In this document: one piece after another, positions 11,530-22,990 of the stretch
Layout: each line of letters opens with the position of its first letter
Position numbering within the stretch: position 1 is the first letter of the stretch
NCBI GenBank assembly: GCA_965153355.1
Contig: OZ231126.1
Span: 63,054,001-63,118,000 of the forward strand
Length of the DNA: 64,000 nt
Direction: 5' to 3'
DNA from: Flaccisagitta enflata
Taxonomy: Eukaryota; Chaetognatha; Sagittoidea; Aphragmophora
Notes under the pieces: model-generated
Seen by the model: only the letters and a program-made list of their open reading frames with translations
What the model was told of the DNA's origin: nothing
Databases searched by the model: none
Made by a program: the position numbers and the translations under genes

Positions 11530-12744
11530 AGCTATTTGTTATGCGTTCTTGGAAGTTCGCGAGTCGCCCACATGCGCGTTTCTGCCTTTGTTTTTCCGCG
11601 TCAAAATGTACATGTACATGTATGTCCATATGTTCGTGCGCCTGTATGCTCTAAGCGTCCTTCATCCATATGATTCCGTGAGGCCGCGGAGTCGTTGTAA
11701 ACAGACCGTTACTGACCGGAGATCCGCGCGTCCATGCGTCCCTCTGTTCATGAGTGTACTCCGCTTTCATGCATCTGTTCGTATGGAAGGATACTGGCGG
11801 TCGTCCACTTCCGTCCATCCATCTTCACTTTAAAACGAAATCATCTTGAATAAATGGAAACAATGTTCCATCAATTCTCTCCTGTGCAATTTCCTTGTTT
11901 TTTCCGTCTTTCTGTCATTCTGTCGATCCATCATGCTTAATAAATGATAGTTTTAAGATTACAACAATAAAACAAAAGAAATTGAGTTGCAGGATTCAAA
12001 ACCATCAAAAACAAATTCAGATTTTTAACCAAGGACGCCTTGGTCTCTGTGACCATGGCTGGCATTAGACGAAAAGATAAACAAGGCATGGGAGATATCC
12101 GAATTGTTGTGAAAGGCAAAAATCAAATGCGAAATGCGCATCTGACTAATGAAGTATGACGGATGAACTGACCAACCTATAAACTTGGATGATAGAGACG
12201 CGTGTTTGAAAACCCGAAATAAGCAAAATGAAAAAAATGAGAACAGTCGCGACAAATCGGATTTTCACTCAAGTTTGAAAAAAGAAAGAGAAAGATTTAA
12301 AATCTTCAAGAATAAGAAAAAAAACCGTTTGTTTTTGTTGTCCTCTTAAGCCAAAGCAAAAGAGCTTCTATCAAGATCAAAACTAAAGACTTACAAAAAA
12401 GAAGCAAAAGCGAATTAGTCCATGCTGAATGGCTGAATCGTTGAGATCAACTTATGTAAACTTTACTTTATTTTCTAAATCCTCAAGAGATATCGAAATT
12501 CCAAAATGTCACATAAAAATTGACCTTTGCGATCTGCTGGAAATCCTAGGACTTTGAGTTATAGAAGTCTATGTTTTTAATCACATTTTGAGATGTTAAT
12601 TAATGATGAGAGAGGAAGGCTTGATCGTCCATTTCTATAGGCATGGTCAGTGATGTGCATGTCTATTGTCTAGACGTTGTGTGATTTGATGGAGAATTGT
12701 CTCAATGAACAAGAGCGCGTCCAAAGATTAAGCTTGAAATGGTG
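11530..12744. other. Unassigned sequence, presumably intronic or 3' of exon B
   Basis: Contains diffuse CCGTCCATCC-like words around 11690-11835 that may be remnants of an R1 body. Otherwise AT-rich, with no exon I can support. Confidence 0.4.
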
Positions 12745-12900
12745 TTTTTAGTTGCGGACACGCAACTCTATATAAAGAAACTTTGTAAATCACCGTCCAT
12801 TCGCATCACGTCAGTAATGATCAGAGTTAAAAAAAGAAGATGTAAAACAACATTTTCTTCTGCACGTCCGCAACTGGTGGCCGTGTATCCGGCCTTGTTT
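12745..12900 (+). mobile_element. R1 hairpin-ended element, complete
   Basis: Starts TTTTTAGTTGCGGACACGC and ends CACGTCCGCAACTGG, then GGCCGTGTATCCGGCC and TTGTTT. Left arm AGTTGCGGAC is the exact complement of right arm GTCCGCAACT; this copy carries T:A where most copies carry C:G. Only about 155 bp long and lacking the GTCC tandem core, so it may be a minimal form. Confidence 0.85.
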
Positions 12901-14109
12901 GATTTTGTTTTATTAGTAAATGTTACGCCATAATCAGCGTTGATTTTAAAACCTTGCATGGATACCTACATATAGACACTTGACAGCTGCTACTTGTATT
13001 GAAGTCTCTATGACGTAAACGCACAGACTGAATGGATGGACGGAAGGACGAATGCACGGGAAGACGAACATATGGACATCTGAACAAAGGCAATGACGCA
13101 TCTAAAAAAAGATAACTCAATGGAAAAGAAAAAGAAAGAGAAGGAAGAGGTGACCGGAGAGTGTTGATGTCGTTAAGAGGGGATCACATCACCTTCTGAC
13201 TCCTGAGAGTGGATAAGGTTACGCGGGTGACTCGGGTGAAATCCGGTGATGTCTGACGGTTCATTCATTAATCACTCGGTTGTTGGTTTGTTTCTTGGGG
13301 GGAGGGGCGAAATGCTACAATGCTAGACTGCTACTGCTAGTGTTTATGAACAAAGTAAAACAACATGGCAATGCTTCTTCAATATTCATGAAACTAAAAC
13401 TTTTTCCACCTTTTTTTTTCGTTTTCATTCAATTCTTCTTTTTTGTTCAAAGGAGTTTGATCTTACTACTTATCAAAAACTAAGTCACACGTGAAAGGAA
13501 ATTAGATTAAAGAAATTTCCTCCTTGCATTTAGATCGAGAGAAATGAAGAATGTGCACGCATGGACACGCATATGCCTAAAGAACGTCACATGCGTGGAC
13601 GGAAACAAGCACAAGTTAGCTAACGCCCAATGTTTATTATCCAGTTTCCAGCAGCGCATAAAACATAGTCCTCCTCTCCTCCTCAAATCAACAAGTAGCA
13701 ACTTTCATAATGTGTACAGCGCAAAGAACACTCACAGTAAATCTCCCTGCTTACAAATCCAATGGGGCCAAAATGTTCCTTCAGTCATAAACTAAGTTTT
13801 GCCAAAACCAACCATGAAAATATGTCTGAAGTGGCCATAGATTTGTAACTATTAATTGTATGAGGATGGAGGATTACCCTTCATTGCATTGGTGGTCTTT
13901 CCTTGTTTTTGCACTGGTGCTACACACTTTCCAAAGCCACAAGGTGTAAGATCTATAGGTTTTTAAAGTCTTGCGCATTTTGGAGCGTTGCTGGTCCGCT
14001 TTGGAGAAAAAAAAGAGGAGAGACTCAAAAAAGCCTTCGGGCCAATTTTTTTTTTCCGGAGCGAAAGTTGCATTGCAAAGTAGAAAATCACTTCCATGGC
14101 GCCATTTGT
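12901..14109. other. Unassigned sequence
   Basis: No recognisable gene. The minus-strand open frame at 13874-14170 (98 codons) runs into the minisatellite at 14110 and shows no domain, so I leave it uncalled. Confidence 0.4.
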
Positions 14110-14395
14110 ATTTTGTGTACTCCAAAAGCAAAACACCGAGTCTTTTGAATGCACAGTGCTCTAAAATCAAAATAACCAGTCTTTTCTATACACAGTGCTC
14201 CGGAAGAAAAAAATCAAATCTTTTGGATACAGAATGCTGCAAAAGTAAAACACCGAGCCATTTGAATGCTTCACAGTGCTTTAAAACCTAAACAACGAGT
14301 CTTTTGAATGCACAGTGCTCTAAAACTAAAAGCTAAACACCGTACATTTCTTATGCACGGTGCTCCAAAAGCAAAACACTGAGTCGACTTTTATG
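14110..14395. repeat. Diverged minisatellite, unit about 42-46 bp
   Basis: About six copies of AAAACACCGAGTCTTTTGAA + TGCACAGTGCTC-type units. Each unit contains the inverted pair GCAC/GTGC (TGCACAGTGC), so every unit can form a small hairpin. Units differ by substitutions and small insertions. Confidence 0.8.
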
Positions 14396-14742
14396 CTGCT
14401 TCCATCGCTTCCGCGTCTGCTTCCATTTCCCAGTTAAACCGCTTACACAGTCCTTGACAGTACAGTAGCATATAGTATAGTAGACGAAAGAGAGTGAATG
14501 GACACACGGCAGTCCACTCAACGTGGACACATTGAGTACTATTTAAGGACAATGCGTACAAGAAACGATCTCGTTAGCCGCTCCTCAAGAGTCTTTTGTT
14601 TTAATCTTTCTGCATCATTTCCGCCAAGAAAGAAGTCTTTTTCCCCTCGCACGAAGACGCGTAACGACGCCTGTGAGACACAGTCAAAATCACTTGACTT
14701 TTGTTTTTGTTTACCTATGAACCAGCAGGAAAACAAAAGCCG

Positions 14743-14801
<59 letters not shown>

Positions 14802-15112
14802 AACGGTACGTTCTAAGAGGAATTTAACGATGGGATAAGCGAATGTTTAAGTTATTAAAGTAGAAACGAAAAGGGCATGGAAAGGGATCGAGGCCACCCA
14901 GAGGCTCTCTAAGATTGGCTTATGAAACTGGTTCGAGTTAATTTTTTTATGTGTTCTGTGGTCGTAAACGCGAGAGGAGGAGGAAATGGAGGAGGAAATG
15001 GAGGAGGAAGTGGAGGTGGAAGAGGAGGAGAAGACGAAAAATATCATTTCGTTTTTCAGTTTTGACTTTTCTCCCTTTTGAGTTTTTGGTTTTCTCTACA
15101 CGACTTTTTTTC
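14396..15112. other. Spacer with GA and GGA tracts
   Basis: (GA)n at 14748-14802 and GGAGGAAAT-type repeats at 14975-15035. No gene is supported; the plus-strand frame from 14498 ends in the GA tract. Confidence 0.5.
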
Positions 15113-15335
15113 TTTTTAGTTGCCGACACGCAACTCTATAAGAGGCTTTGTCCGTCCGTTGGTCCGTCCGTCGGTCCGTCGATCCGTGGTGATCGAGTTG
15201 AGAAAGTGTGATAACGCGCATTTCCGCCCCTGCCCACCCGTCCGCAACTGGTATTGGCTGTGGCGTCCGGTGTGGATGGGGGTTGGCTGCCCCTGCCCAC
15301 CCGTCCGCAACGATATTGTGACCCCGCGTCACTTG
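15113..15335 (+). mobile_element. R1 hairpin-ended element with duplicated right end
   Basis: Starts TTTTTAGTTGCCGACACGCA, carries CCGTCCGTTGGTCCGTCC words and GGTGATCGAGTTGAGAAAGT. It then shows the right-arm block CCCCTGCCCACCCGTCCGCA twice, the second followed by ATTGTGACCCCGCGTCACTT. The terminal GTGAC/GTCAC hairpin marks the second right-end subtype, also seen at 29.5 and 55.8 kb. Confidence 0.82.
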
Positions 15336-15429
15336 TTTTCAGTGAATACTTAGACTCTCGAGCCAACGATTGGTTTCAAAGTTCACTTAACAGTCAAAAA
15401 CTCTCTTTATTATTGGAAGAGAAAAAAAG

Positions 15430-15507
15430 ATTCATTGTCAGTTTATCATCATCGATTCATTGTCAGTTTGTCATCATCGATGCATTGTCAGTTTATCATC
15501 ATCGATT
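15430..15507. repeat. Three tandem 25 bp units
   Basis: TTCATTGTCAGTTTATCATC + ATCGA repeats at 25 bp spacing (starts near 15432, 15457 and 15482). Confidence 0.85.
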
Positions 15508-15619
15508 TCACTTACACAACTTTTTCTTACTTCCTTTCTACTATCCTCCCGCATTTTCTGCAGTTTTTCTGTACTTTTCTTCCTCGCCCTCTTTCAAAAG
15601 CTCTTAATGTTTTGAGAAT

Positions 15620-15639
15620 CCTCTCTGTCTCTCTCTCTG

Positions 15640-15674
<35 letters not shown>

Positions 15675-15897
15675 GTCTATCTCCGTCTCTCTCCGTCTCT
15701 CTCTGTCTCTCTCCGTCTCTCTCTGTCTCTCTCTGTCTCTCTCCGTCTCTCTCTGTCTCTCTCCGTCTCTCTCCGTCTCTCTCTGTCTCTCTCCATCTCT
15801 CTCCGTCTCTCTCTGTCTCTCTCCGTTTCTCTCCGTCTCTCTCCGTCTCTCTCTGTCTCTCTCTGTCTCTCTCTGTCTCTCTCTGTCTCTCTCCTCT
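15620..15897. repeat. (CTCTGTCTCTC)n / CTCCGTCT minisatellite
   Basis: About 12 bp units CTCTCTCTGTCT and CTCTCTCCGTCT alternate in a patchy order. The frame that crosses it is repeat-derived. Confidence 0.93.
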
Positions 15898-16014
15898 CAT
15901 GTCCCTCCGTCGCACGTCGAAAGGCCTCTCAACATTTCCACATTCACTCTCTTTCATGCGAGCAAATGGTTTGCAACTGATCTGCGGCGAATTTTGTCCT
16001 TCCACTTACTCTCC

Positions 16015-16429
<415 letters not shown>

Positions 16430-16452
16430 GAAAGAAAGAAAGACAGAAAGAG

Positions 16453-16535
<83 letters not shown>

Positions 16536-16537
16536 AA
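16430..16537. repeat. (GAAA)n microsatellite
   Basis: About 105 bp of GAAA, directly upstream of an R1 element in minus orientation (16560). Confidence 0.96.
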
Positions 16538-16559
16538 AGGAAAACCCAAAAAAAAAAAA

Positions 16560-16738
16560 AGAAACAAGGCCGGATACACGGCTACCCCAGTCACGTGCGG
16601 GTGGGCAGGGGCCATATTTGAAATCACCAGACCATTTGGGCAGGAGCAGTGGGGTCAAAGAATATAAAACTTAAGAAAAGTAAAATGTGACCGACCAACA
16701 GACAAACCGACTGAAAAAGCGTAGCACGCGACTAAAAA
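16560..16738 (-). mobile_element. R1 hairpin-ended element, complete
   Basis: The plus strand reads ACAAGGCCGGATACACGGCT, then AGTCACGTGCGGGTGGGCAG, then GACCGACCAACAGAC and finally GTAGCACGCGACTAAAAAG. The arms are AGTCGCGTGC and GCACGTGACT, one mismatch from perfect inversion. Confidence 0.83.
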
Positions 16739-16924
16739 GAAAAGAAGAAAAAGAAGAAAATAGGTGAAGAAATTCCATTATTTTTGTTATTTTGATATCG
16801 AGGAACTTAACGAACTGATCGACTTCTGAAAGCTATCCAATCCCAACTAAAAACCTAAAGAATCCTTTAATCCTGTAGTGATGTAGATTGTCAGCGTTAC
16901 CCGTGTTTTTTTTTTTGTGTCTAA

Positions 16925-17065
16925 GAACAGCGTGAACATGTCTAAATTCACATCTTAGAAGACCAGCGTGAACATATCTAATTTCACGTCATGGAAGACC
17001 AGCGCGAACACATCTAAGAAGGACAGTGTGAACAGGTCTAAGAAGACAGTGCAGTGGCCTTACGC
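16925..17065. repeat. Short diverged tandem repeat
   Basis: Four copies of GACCAGCGTGAACATATCTA-like units with variable spacers (30-47 bp). Confidence 0.75.
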
Positions 17066-17176
17066 CATTTGGCAAGACCCCCTTGAACACACCCAAAGTA
17101 AGTGCCATGCTCATGCACCACGGCATCAACACATGCTGATCTATTCTCAACCACGCATTAAGGTTGCGGTTGGCCA

Positions 17177-17372
17177 GGAAGAGGAAAAGAAGAAGAAGAA
17201 GAAGAAGAAGAAAAAATGAAGAAAAAGAAGAAGAAGAAGAAGAAGAAGAAGAAGAAGAAGAAGAAGATGAAGAAGAAGATGAAGAAGAAGAAGGAGAAGG
17301 AGAAGGAGAAGGAGAAGGAGAAGAGGAAGAAGAAGAAGAAGAGGAAGAAGAAGAAGAAAGAGAAGATTTGAG
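17177..17372. repeat. (GAA)n microsatellite
   Basis: GAA triplets with GAT and GGA variants; directly abuts an R2 element, as at 1.2-1.9 kb. Confidence 0.95.
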
Positions 17373-17385
17373 GTCGAAGGGCTGA

Positions 17386-17583
17386 ATTGATGGCGAGGCC
17401 TGAGAGGACAGATTTGAAGCTTGAAAGGGCTGATTTTGACTCTGAGAGGGCCGATTTCATCTCTGGCAGGATAGATATCAGGCCAAAGAGGGCTAATTTC
17501 AAGCCAGTGATAACCGATATCAGGCAAAAGTCCCCCTGTGTTCTACCGGCCTTTTTCCCCTTCGGGGCCGCTGCCTAAAAAGG
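17386..17583. mobile_element. R2 foldback element, partial copy
   Basis: About eight core units (GGCCTGAGAGGACAGATTTG type) followed by the right end AAAGTCCCCCTGTGTTCTAC and CCCCTTCGGGGCCGCTGCC. The left terminus is missing and replaced by the GAA tract. Confidence 0.72.
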
Positions 17584-18240
17584 CTAACCACGCATTTGGG
17601 TAGGAGTAGTAGTGCGGTAACCGCTTAAAAACGCCAAAAAAAGTTTCAAAAGTAAAGTTTGATGGTCCGATGGATGGACAGAAGCAGGTTGTAAAGTCGT
17701 GTGCACGCAAGTAAAAATATTGTACTTTAACAGTTGCATAGGTAATGCTAGGCGCTCACATGCGAACACTGTTTATATCTGAAGAAGTTTTTAATTTGAT
17801 ATATTTAACTTTGCAATGTTAGTAGGAAAAATTATGAAATCATGTGATTATGCAAGATTAAGTAATAGCGTAATTTGACTTTTTAGTCGCGGACACGCGT
17901 ATCAACAACTTGTCGTCCCTCCGTAAATAACATGTTTGAATCGCAAGGGGTTTTAGCAGCACAGCTCCTGCCCAACCTTCTGTGACTTGGATGCCATGTA
18001 GAGGAGAGCTAAGGTTTTCCAGTTTCAATATGCGGCACTTTGGAAAGTTGGGCCATTTCCTGCCTGAGATGATACATTTTCTTTAGTCAGGGACATGCGA
18101 CTGTATACCTTGCCATGTCAGCCGGTTGGGCTGCAGTCATTCCATCCCTTTATAACATTTCTTATATTGTATGCATTTTTTTGCATTACTGCCCCTGCCC
18201 AACCGTTCGCGACTTAGGTGCCGTTTATCAAGCCTTATGT
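17584..18240. mobile_element. R1-family cluster, degraded copies
   Basis: 17584-17716 is a minus-orientation R1 relative (GGTCCGATGGATGG, GTCGTGTGCACGC). 17879 starts a plus copy (TTTTTAGTCGCGGACACGCG). A second left end (TTTAGTCAGGGACATGCGAC) at 18082 runs to the right end GCCCCTGCCCAACCGTTCGC and GGTGCCGTTTATCAAGCC at 18240. The copies look nested or head-to-tail. Confidence 0.6.
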
Positions 18241-18695
18241 ATTTATACCCACAGCTAAGGAAGAGCTCACTTTTTAGATGTTCTTTTTTTATCTTTTGCT
18301 TCTGTAAAACCACACGACTTCTCCAATTCTCCTAGTTATGACTAATACCAATGAATAACGATGAAACGACCATTTCGATGATGGCAATGGCCGCGGAATC
18401 AGCTGACATGGTGAGTCAGGTTGTCAGAACAAAGTCAATTGATCAATCGAAGAATTCAGAACCCAGATTAAAAGAACAAGAAGCAGAACAAGAACCTGGT
18501 ATTTCAGGTTTATCAGTAGAGAACTGATGTAAACATTGGAAGAACCATTGTAGTTTACGTTGGGGAATAATTCTTTGAACCTTACCAAACAATTTGAACA
18601 CCCAAAACAATGTTCCAGGGGTGCATATAGTTGCATGGCTTTTGATTTCTTCCCCCCCCCCCCCTTGGAGTTTCTACCCCGCTCAGTTGAAGTGT
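18241..18695. other. Unassigned spacer
   Basis: No gene recognised. A C homopolymer of about 14 lies at 18651-18664. Confidence 0.4.
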
Positions 18696-18696
18696 A

Positions 18697-18864
18697 CAGT
18701 TGAGCTTCACTTGAGTGCATGCCAAGGGACTGGGCAAAACTATGCTTTTTGATGAAGCTGCATTATCACCATTACAGAAATAACTACAAAAATCTCTCAT
18801 AGGATTGCAGGCCTTATAGGTGGGCATGTCTGATTAGCGGGTGCGCTCTATTGGTGCTGAACTG
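18697..18864 (+). mobile_element. R6 MITE with TA target duplication, intact copy
   Basis: 168 bp flanked by TA on both sides (18695-18696 and 18865-18866). Ends CAGTTGAGCTTCAC... and ...GTGCTGAACTG are imperfect inverted repeats. It contains GATTAGCGGGTGCGCTCT, shared with the split copy at 40.8 kb. Size, TA duplication and lack of coding fit a Tc1/mariner-type MITE. Confidence 0.78.
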
Positions 18865-19073
18865 TATTTAATTTTCTACCCATGTACCCGTAAATATCAA
18901 TATTTCAATTTCATTGTGTAAAATTGTGTTAAAGTGACTAAATGTTATGAAATGGCGTTTTTTGGTATTTTTGGCCTCACCAACCTGTTCCCCACCCTCA
19001 TATGTCTAATCCACCTTTTCTGGTACTGATTATCAAAAAAAGGTGGGTTCGAGAAATAAATCAACATACACAC

Positions 19074-19328
<255 letters not shown>

Positions 19329-19364
19329 CTGATCCCGCTTCGAGTTTTTTTCTCCACTGCACAG

Positions 19365-19445
19365 GAGAGAAAACTCCGATTGGTTGATTCTTTGGTAAGA
19401 CTCGATCCCTCATTGGCTGAAGAATCCATAAAACAAGACGTATAG
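19365..19445 (+). CDS. Possible short terminal exon (weak)
   Basis: A good acceptor (T-rich tract then CTCCACTGCACAG) is followed by 26 open codons ending in TAG. The frame reads ERKLRLVDSLVRLDPSLAEE then SIKQDV, which is charged and protein-like. The same acceptor could instead define a 30 bp microexon ending at a GTAAGA donor (19395). No upstream exon is visible beyond the CA microsatellite. I do not recognise the protein. Confidence 0.25.
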   Translation, partial: ERKLRLVDSLVRLDPSLAEESIKQDV

Positions 19446-19689
19446 AAGACCTGCAAAGACGTTTGTCTTTTGTTCTGGATAAGATTATTCATTTGCATAA
19501 TGATTACAATTTTTGGCAGTTGACCAAATTGTGGTTTAATGACGAGATTGCCTCATATTTAGTTTCAGAAAGTGACACATACATCAGTTGGGTATAGTGA
19601 GGGATATTCTTCCACCTTTCATAGTTTCGTAAAATCCGTCTTTACCTTTAGTCAGGTGCATTCTAAGGTCGCGAGATAGATTCAAAAGG
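19446..19689. other. Unassigned spacer
   Basis: AT-rich; nothing recognised. Confidence 0.4.
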
Positions 19690-19744
19690 AAGATGATGAT
19701 GATTTTGCTGATGATGATGATGGTAATGATGATGATGATGATTG

Positions 19745-19793
<49 letters not shown>

Positions 19794-19853
19794 ACCACCG
19801 CCAAAATTGGTCGATTACCCATGTTTTTGCATGATTCAACAAGTTGTTATTTC

Positions 19854-19911
<58 letters not shown>

Positions 19912-20040
19912 GCTGTTGTTGTTGTTTTTGTTGTTGTTGTCGTTGTTGCTGAGCGACTAGTTAATTGGCGTTTAATACGGGGATGAATTAATTACATAAG
20001 GTCAATAACAAATAGATTTTTCAATTCTTCGGTTTTTGAA
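19690..20040 (+). repeat. R7 microsatellite-carrying composite repeat, copy 1
   Basis: Order: (GATGAT)n, a unique linker (CCAAAATTGGTCGATTACC ... CAACAAGTTGTT), (TTG)n, then a unique tail (GACTAGTTAATTGGCGTTTA ... ACATAAGGTCAATAACA). The same linker and tail, in the same order and with the same two microsatellites, recur at 22590-22990. Confidence 0.8.
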
Positions 20041-20102
20041 TTTTTAGTCGATTGCACGTGACCCTACAACCCACTATGATTAGCCATGTATCCAGACTTG
20101 TT
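20041..20102 (+). repeat. R1 minimal derivative (about 62 bp)
   Basis: TTTTTAGTCGATTGCACGTG is followed at once by ACCCTACAACCC and TAGCCATGTATCCAGACTTG. Both R1 ends are present with the whole body deleted. Confidence 0.65.
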
Positions 20103-20159
20103 TAAACCTTTCTTAGATTTCACTCATTGTGTCAATATTTTTTTGTTTATTTGATTACT

Positions 20160-20320
20160 TTCGCTCATTCATTTATTTATTCATCCTTCATTCATTCATT
20201 CATTCATTCATTCATTCATTCATTCATTCATTCATTCATTCATTCATTCATTCATTCATTCTCTCATTCATTCGTTCATTCATTCATTCATTCATTCATT
20301 CATTCATTCATTCATTCCAT
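20160..20320. repeat. (CATT)n microsatellite
   Basis: CATT tetranucleotides with sparse CGTT and CTCT variants. Confidence 0.96.
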
Positions 20321-20389
20321 ATTGTATAGAATAGTGTGTTTCTGAAATCGCTTACAGAATAGGTGAGATTCGACGCAAAAAGTTCAGGA

Positions 20390-20587
20390 TTTTTTAGTCG
20401 CGTGCACGCGACTCTACAACCCGCTTTGTCCGTCGGTCGGTTGGTCAGTCCGTCGGTCACACTTTACTTTTGTTTGTGATTTTATTTCTTTGACCCCACT
20501 GCTCCTGCCAAAATGGTCTGGTGACCTCAAATATGGCCCCTGTCCGCCCGCACGCGACTTCTGTAGCCGTGTATCCGGCCTTGTTTT
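20390..20587 (+). mobile_element. R1 hairpin-ended element, complete reference copy
   Basis: Starts TTTTTTAGTCGCGTGCACGC; AGTCGCGTGCACGCGACT is a perfect 18 bp palindrome. It continues with CCGTCGGTCGGTTGGTCAGT and a body with CTGCTCCTGCC, then CCCGCACGCGACTTCTGTAG and CCGTGTATCCGGCCTTG. Left arm AGTCGCGTGC is the exact complement of right arm GCACGCGACT. Confidence 0.87.
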
Positions 20588-21000
20588 CTTGTTGGATAAA
20601 TCACAAAAAGAATATGCAAAAAGAAAAACCAGCATGCGTCAGCTTCACGGCGATTCATCAAGAAAACAACTACAATGTCGATATGGATTTCGAAAAGGTA
20701 TTTCTCTCTTGAATGCAGGGGGTCAGAGGATAACTTTGACTGATGCGATTTTTTCAACAAATTGCCCTCATGGAATCAATACCCCTACGATTGTGGTGAA
20801 CTCGCATATTATAGTGGCCCATGATCATATGAGTTAAGATAGGTGAAAAAAATTGTGGTATCATTGTTTTTCAAGGCGCCAAACTAATTTTTATCACTGG
20901 CGTTTGGTTGAGATACTTAAGAAAATTTTAGTAGCTTTAACTGCGCTCAGAATTTACTTTTATTTAACATAAAATTAAAAAAAGATTTTTGAAAATTCCG
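20588..21000. other. Unassigned spacer
   Basis: Several short open frames overlap at 20590-20835, but none is bounded by supported splice sites on both sides. Confidence 0.35.
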
Positions 21001-21004
21001 ACCC

Positions 21005-21175
21005 AATTTGTCCCTGATGCATTAACTCATTCATTTATTCATGCATTCATTGATGCAATAATTGATGCATTCATTAATTCGTTTGTTCATTCATTTATTC
21101 ATTCATTCATTCATTCATTCGTTATTTTTTTCAGTCATTCATTCATTCATTCAGTCATTCTGTCATTCTTGATTA
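21005..21175. repeat. Degenerate (CATT)n repeat
   Basis: CATT units interspersed with GATG, CGTT and CAGT variants; an older, more decayed version of the 20160 tract. Confidence 0.85.
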
Positions 21176-21535
21176 TGGATGGTGTATAAACAATGAATGA
21201 ACAGTATATGCTACTGCCCCAAACATCTCACTCCCAAACAAAAGTCCTTTTTGGGCAGCCAGCCCACGGAGGTAGATTCACGATCGTGCGGCGTCTGTAC
21301 CATCTGTCTGATTCCTGTGACTCTAGCATTACAAATTTCTATCCACAGGTGCCGTGCCAGTAGATTGCAAAAGGGCAAGAAAAAAAAGAGCTTCGCCAGA
21401 TTTGATGACAGAATTGAGAAAATGATGATGATATCAATGAAAATTGTTAATGATAGAAATTGCGAGGTGGCTCTAAGACTTCAAGCTGTAACACACTAGC
21501 GATGACAACTGACGGGGCAGTTGTTGATTTTGACA

Positions 21536-21538
21536 TCG

Positions 21539-21624
<86 letters not shown>

Positions 21625-21626
21625 AA
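21536..21626. repeat. (TTG)n microsatellite
   Basis: About 90 bp of perfect TTG. Confidence 0.96.
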
Positions 21627-21697
21627 TCAAGACTCTAGCTGAGACGGAATGTGAAAGAGCCCCAGTAAGAAAGTTCCGTTTCCTACCATCTATGGAA

Positions 21698-22100
21698 CAA
21701 GTGACGCGGGGTCACAATATCATTGCGAACGGGCGGGCAGGGGCAGCCAACCCCCCTTCACACCCAACGCCCCTCCCAACCCCCTTCCCAACACAAACAA
21801 ATACACAAGTGACATGGGGTCACAATATGGTTGCGGAGGGGTGGGCAGGGGCAGCCAACCCCCATCCACACTGAAGGCCCCACCCAACTCTCTTTCCAAC
21901 TCAGACACACACGAAAAGCCTCTAAAACGCTCGTTTTTGACGGACCGACGGACGGACAAAGCCTCTCATAGAGTTGCGTGTCCGCAACTAAAAAGCTTCC
22001 AAAAGACTTGTTTGCCCACTTTTCGACTCGTGCTGATTGATGAACCAACGGACCAACGGATGGACCAATGGACCAACGGACGGACAAAGCCCCTTATATC
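21698..22100 (-). mobile_element. R1 cluster, GTGAC-ended subtype
   Basis: Two right ends in a row (AAGTGACGCGGGGTCACAAT at 21699 and AAGTGACATGGGGTCACAAT at 21809), each followed by GGGCAGGGGCAGCCAACCCC. The second continues to a complete left end, GTTGCGTGTCCGCAACTAAA, at 21995. A further body and truncated left end (GGACCAACGGACGG ... AAGCCCCTTATA) reaches 22100. Confidence 0.8.
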
Positions 22101-22156
22101 TCAAATTTTGTCTTGGTTTGCTCCCCGACTTAAGCAATTAGGTGTCTGTTTCTGAT

Positions 22157-22166
22157 GATGATGATT

Positions 22167-22209
<43 letters not shown>

Positions 22210-22411
22210 CAATGACAATGACAATGACAATGATAATGATAATGATAATGATAATGATGATGATGATGTGATGATGTGATGATGTGATGATGTTGATGAT
22301 AATTATTTGATATAGATTTTTTATCCGAAAAATATATATTTGCAAAACTGAACAAAAGGCGGAGCAAATCAAATGAGATACTGATGCTGATAGGTGATGA
22401 TAATAATTATA

Positions 22412-22466
<55 letters not shown>

Positions 22467-22589
22467 CGATGCTGAATAAGATGATGATAATGATGATGAT
22501 GATGATGTTGGTGGTGATGATAATGATTATGATTTATGAAGATGATAATGACTACAATGATGATGATGATGATGATGATAATGATTATG
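22157..22589. repeat. (TGA)n with AATGAC/AATGAT blocks
   Basis: TGA triplets, AATGAC and AATGAT hexamers and a non-repeat bridge (22290-22400). Confidence 0.93.

Positions 22590-22990
<401 letters not shown>

Noticed and set aside
13874-14170. 98-codon minus frame
   Set aside because: Enters the 14.1 kb minisatellite, has no domain I recognise and no flanking splice sites.
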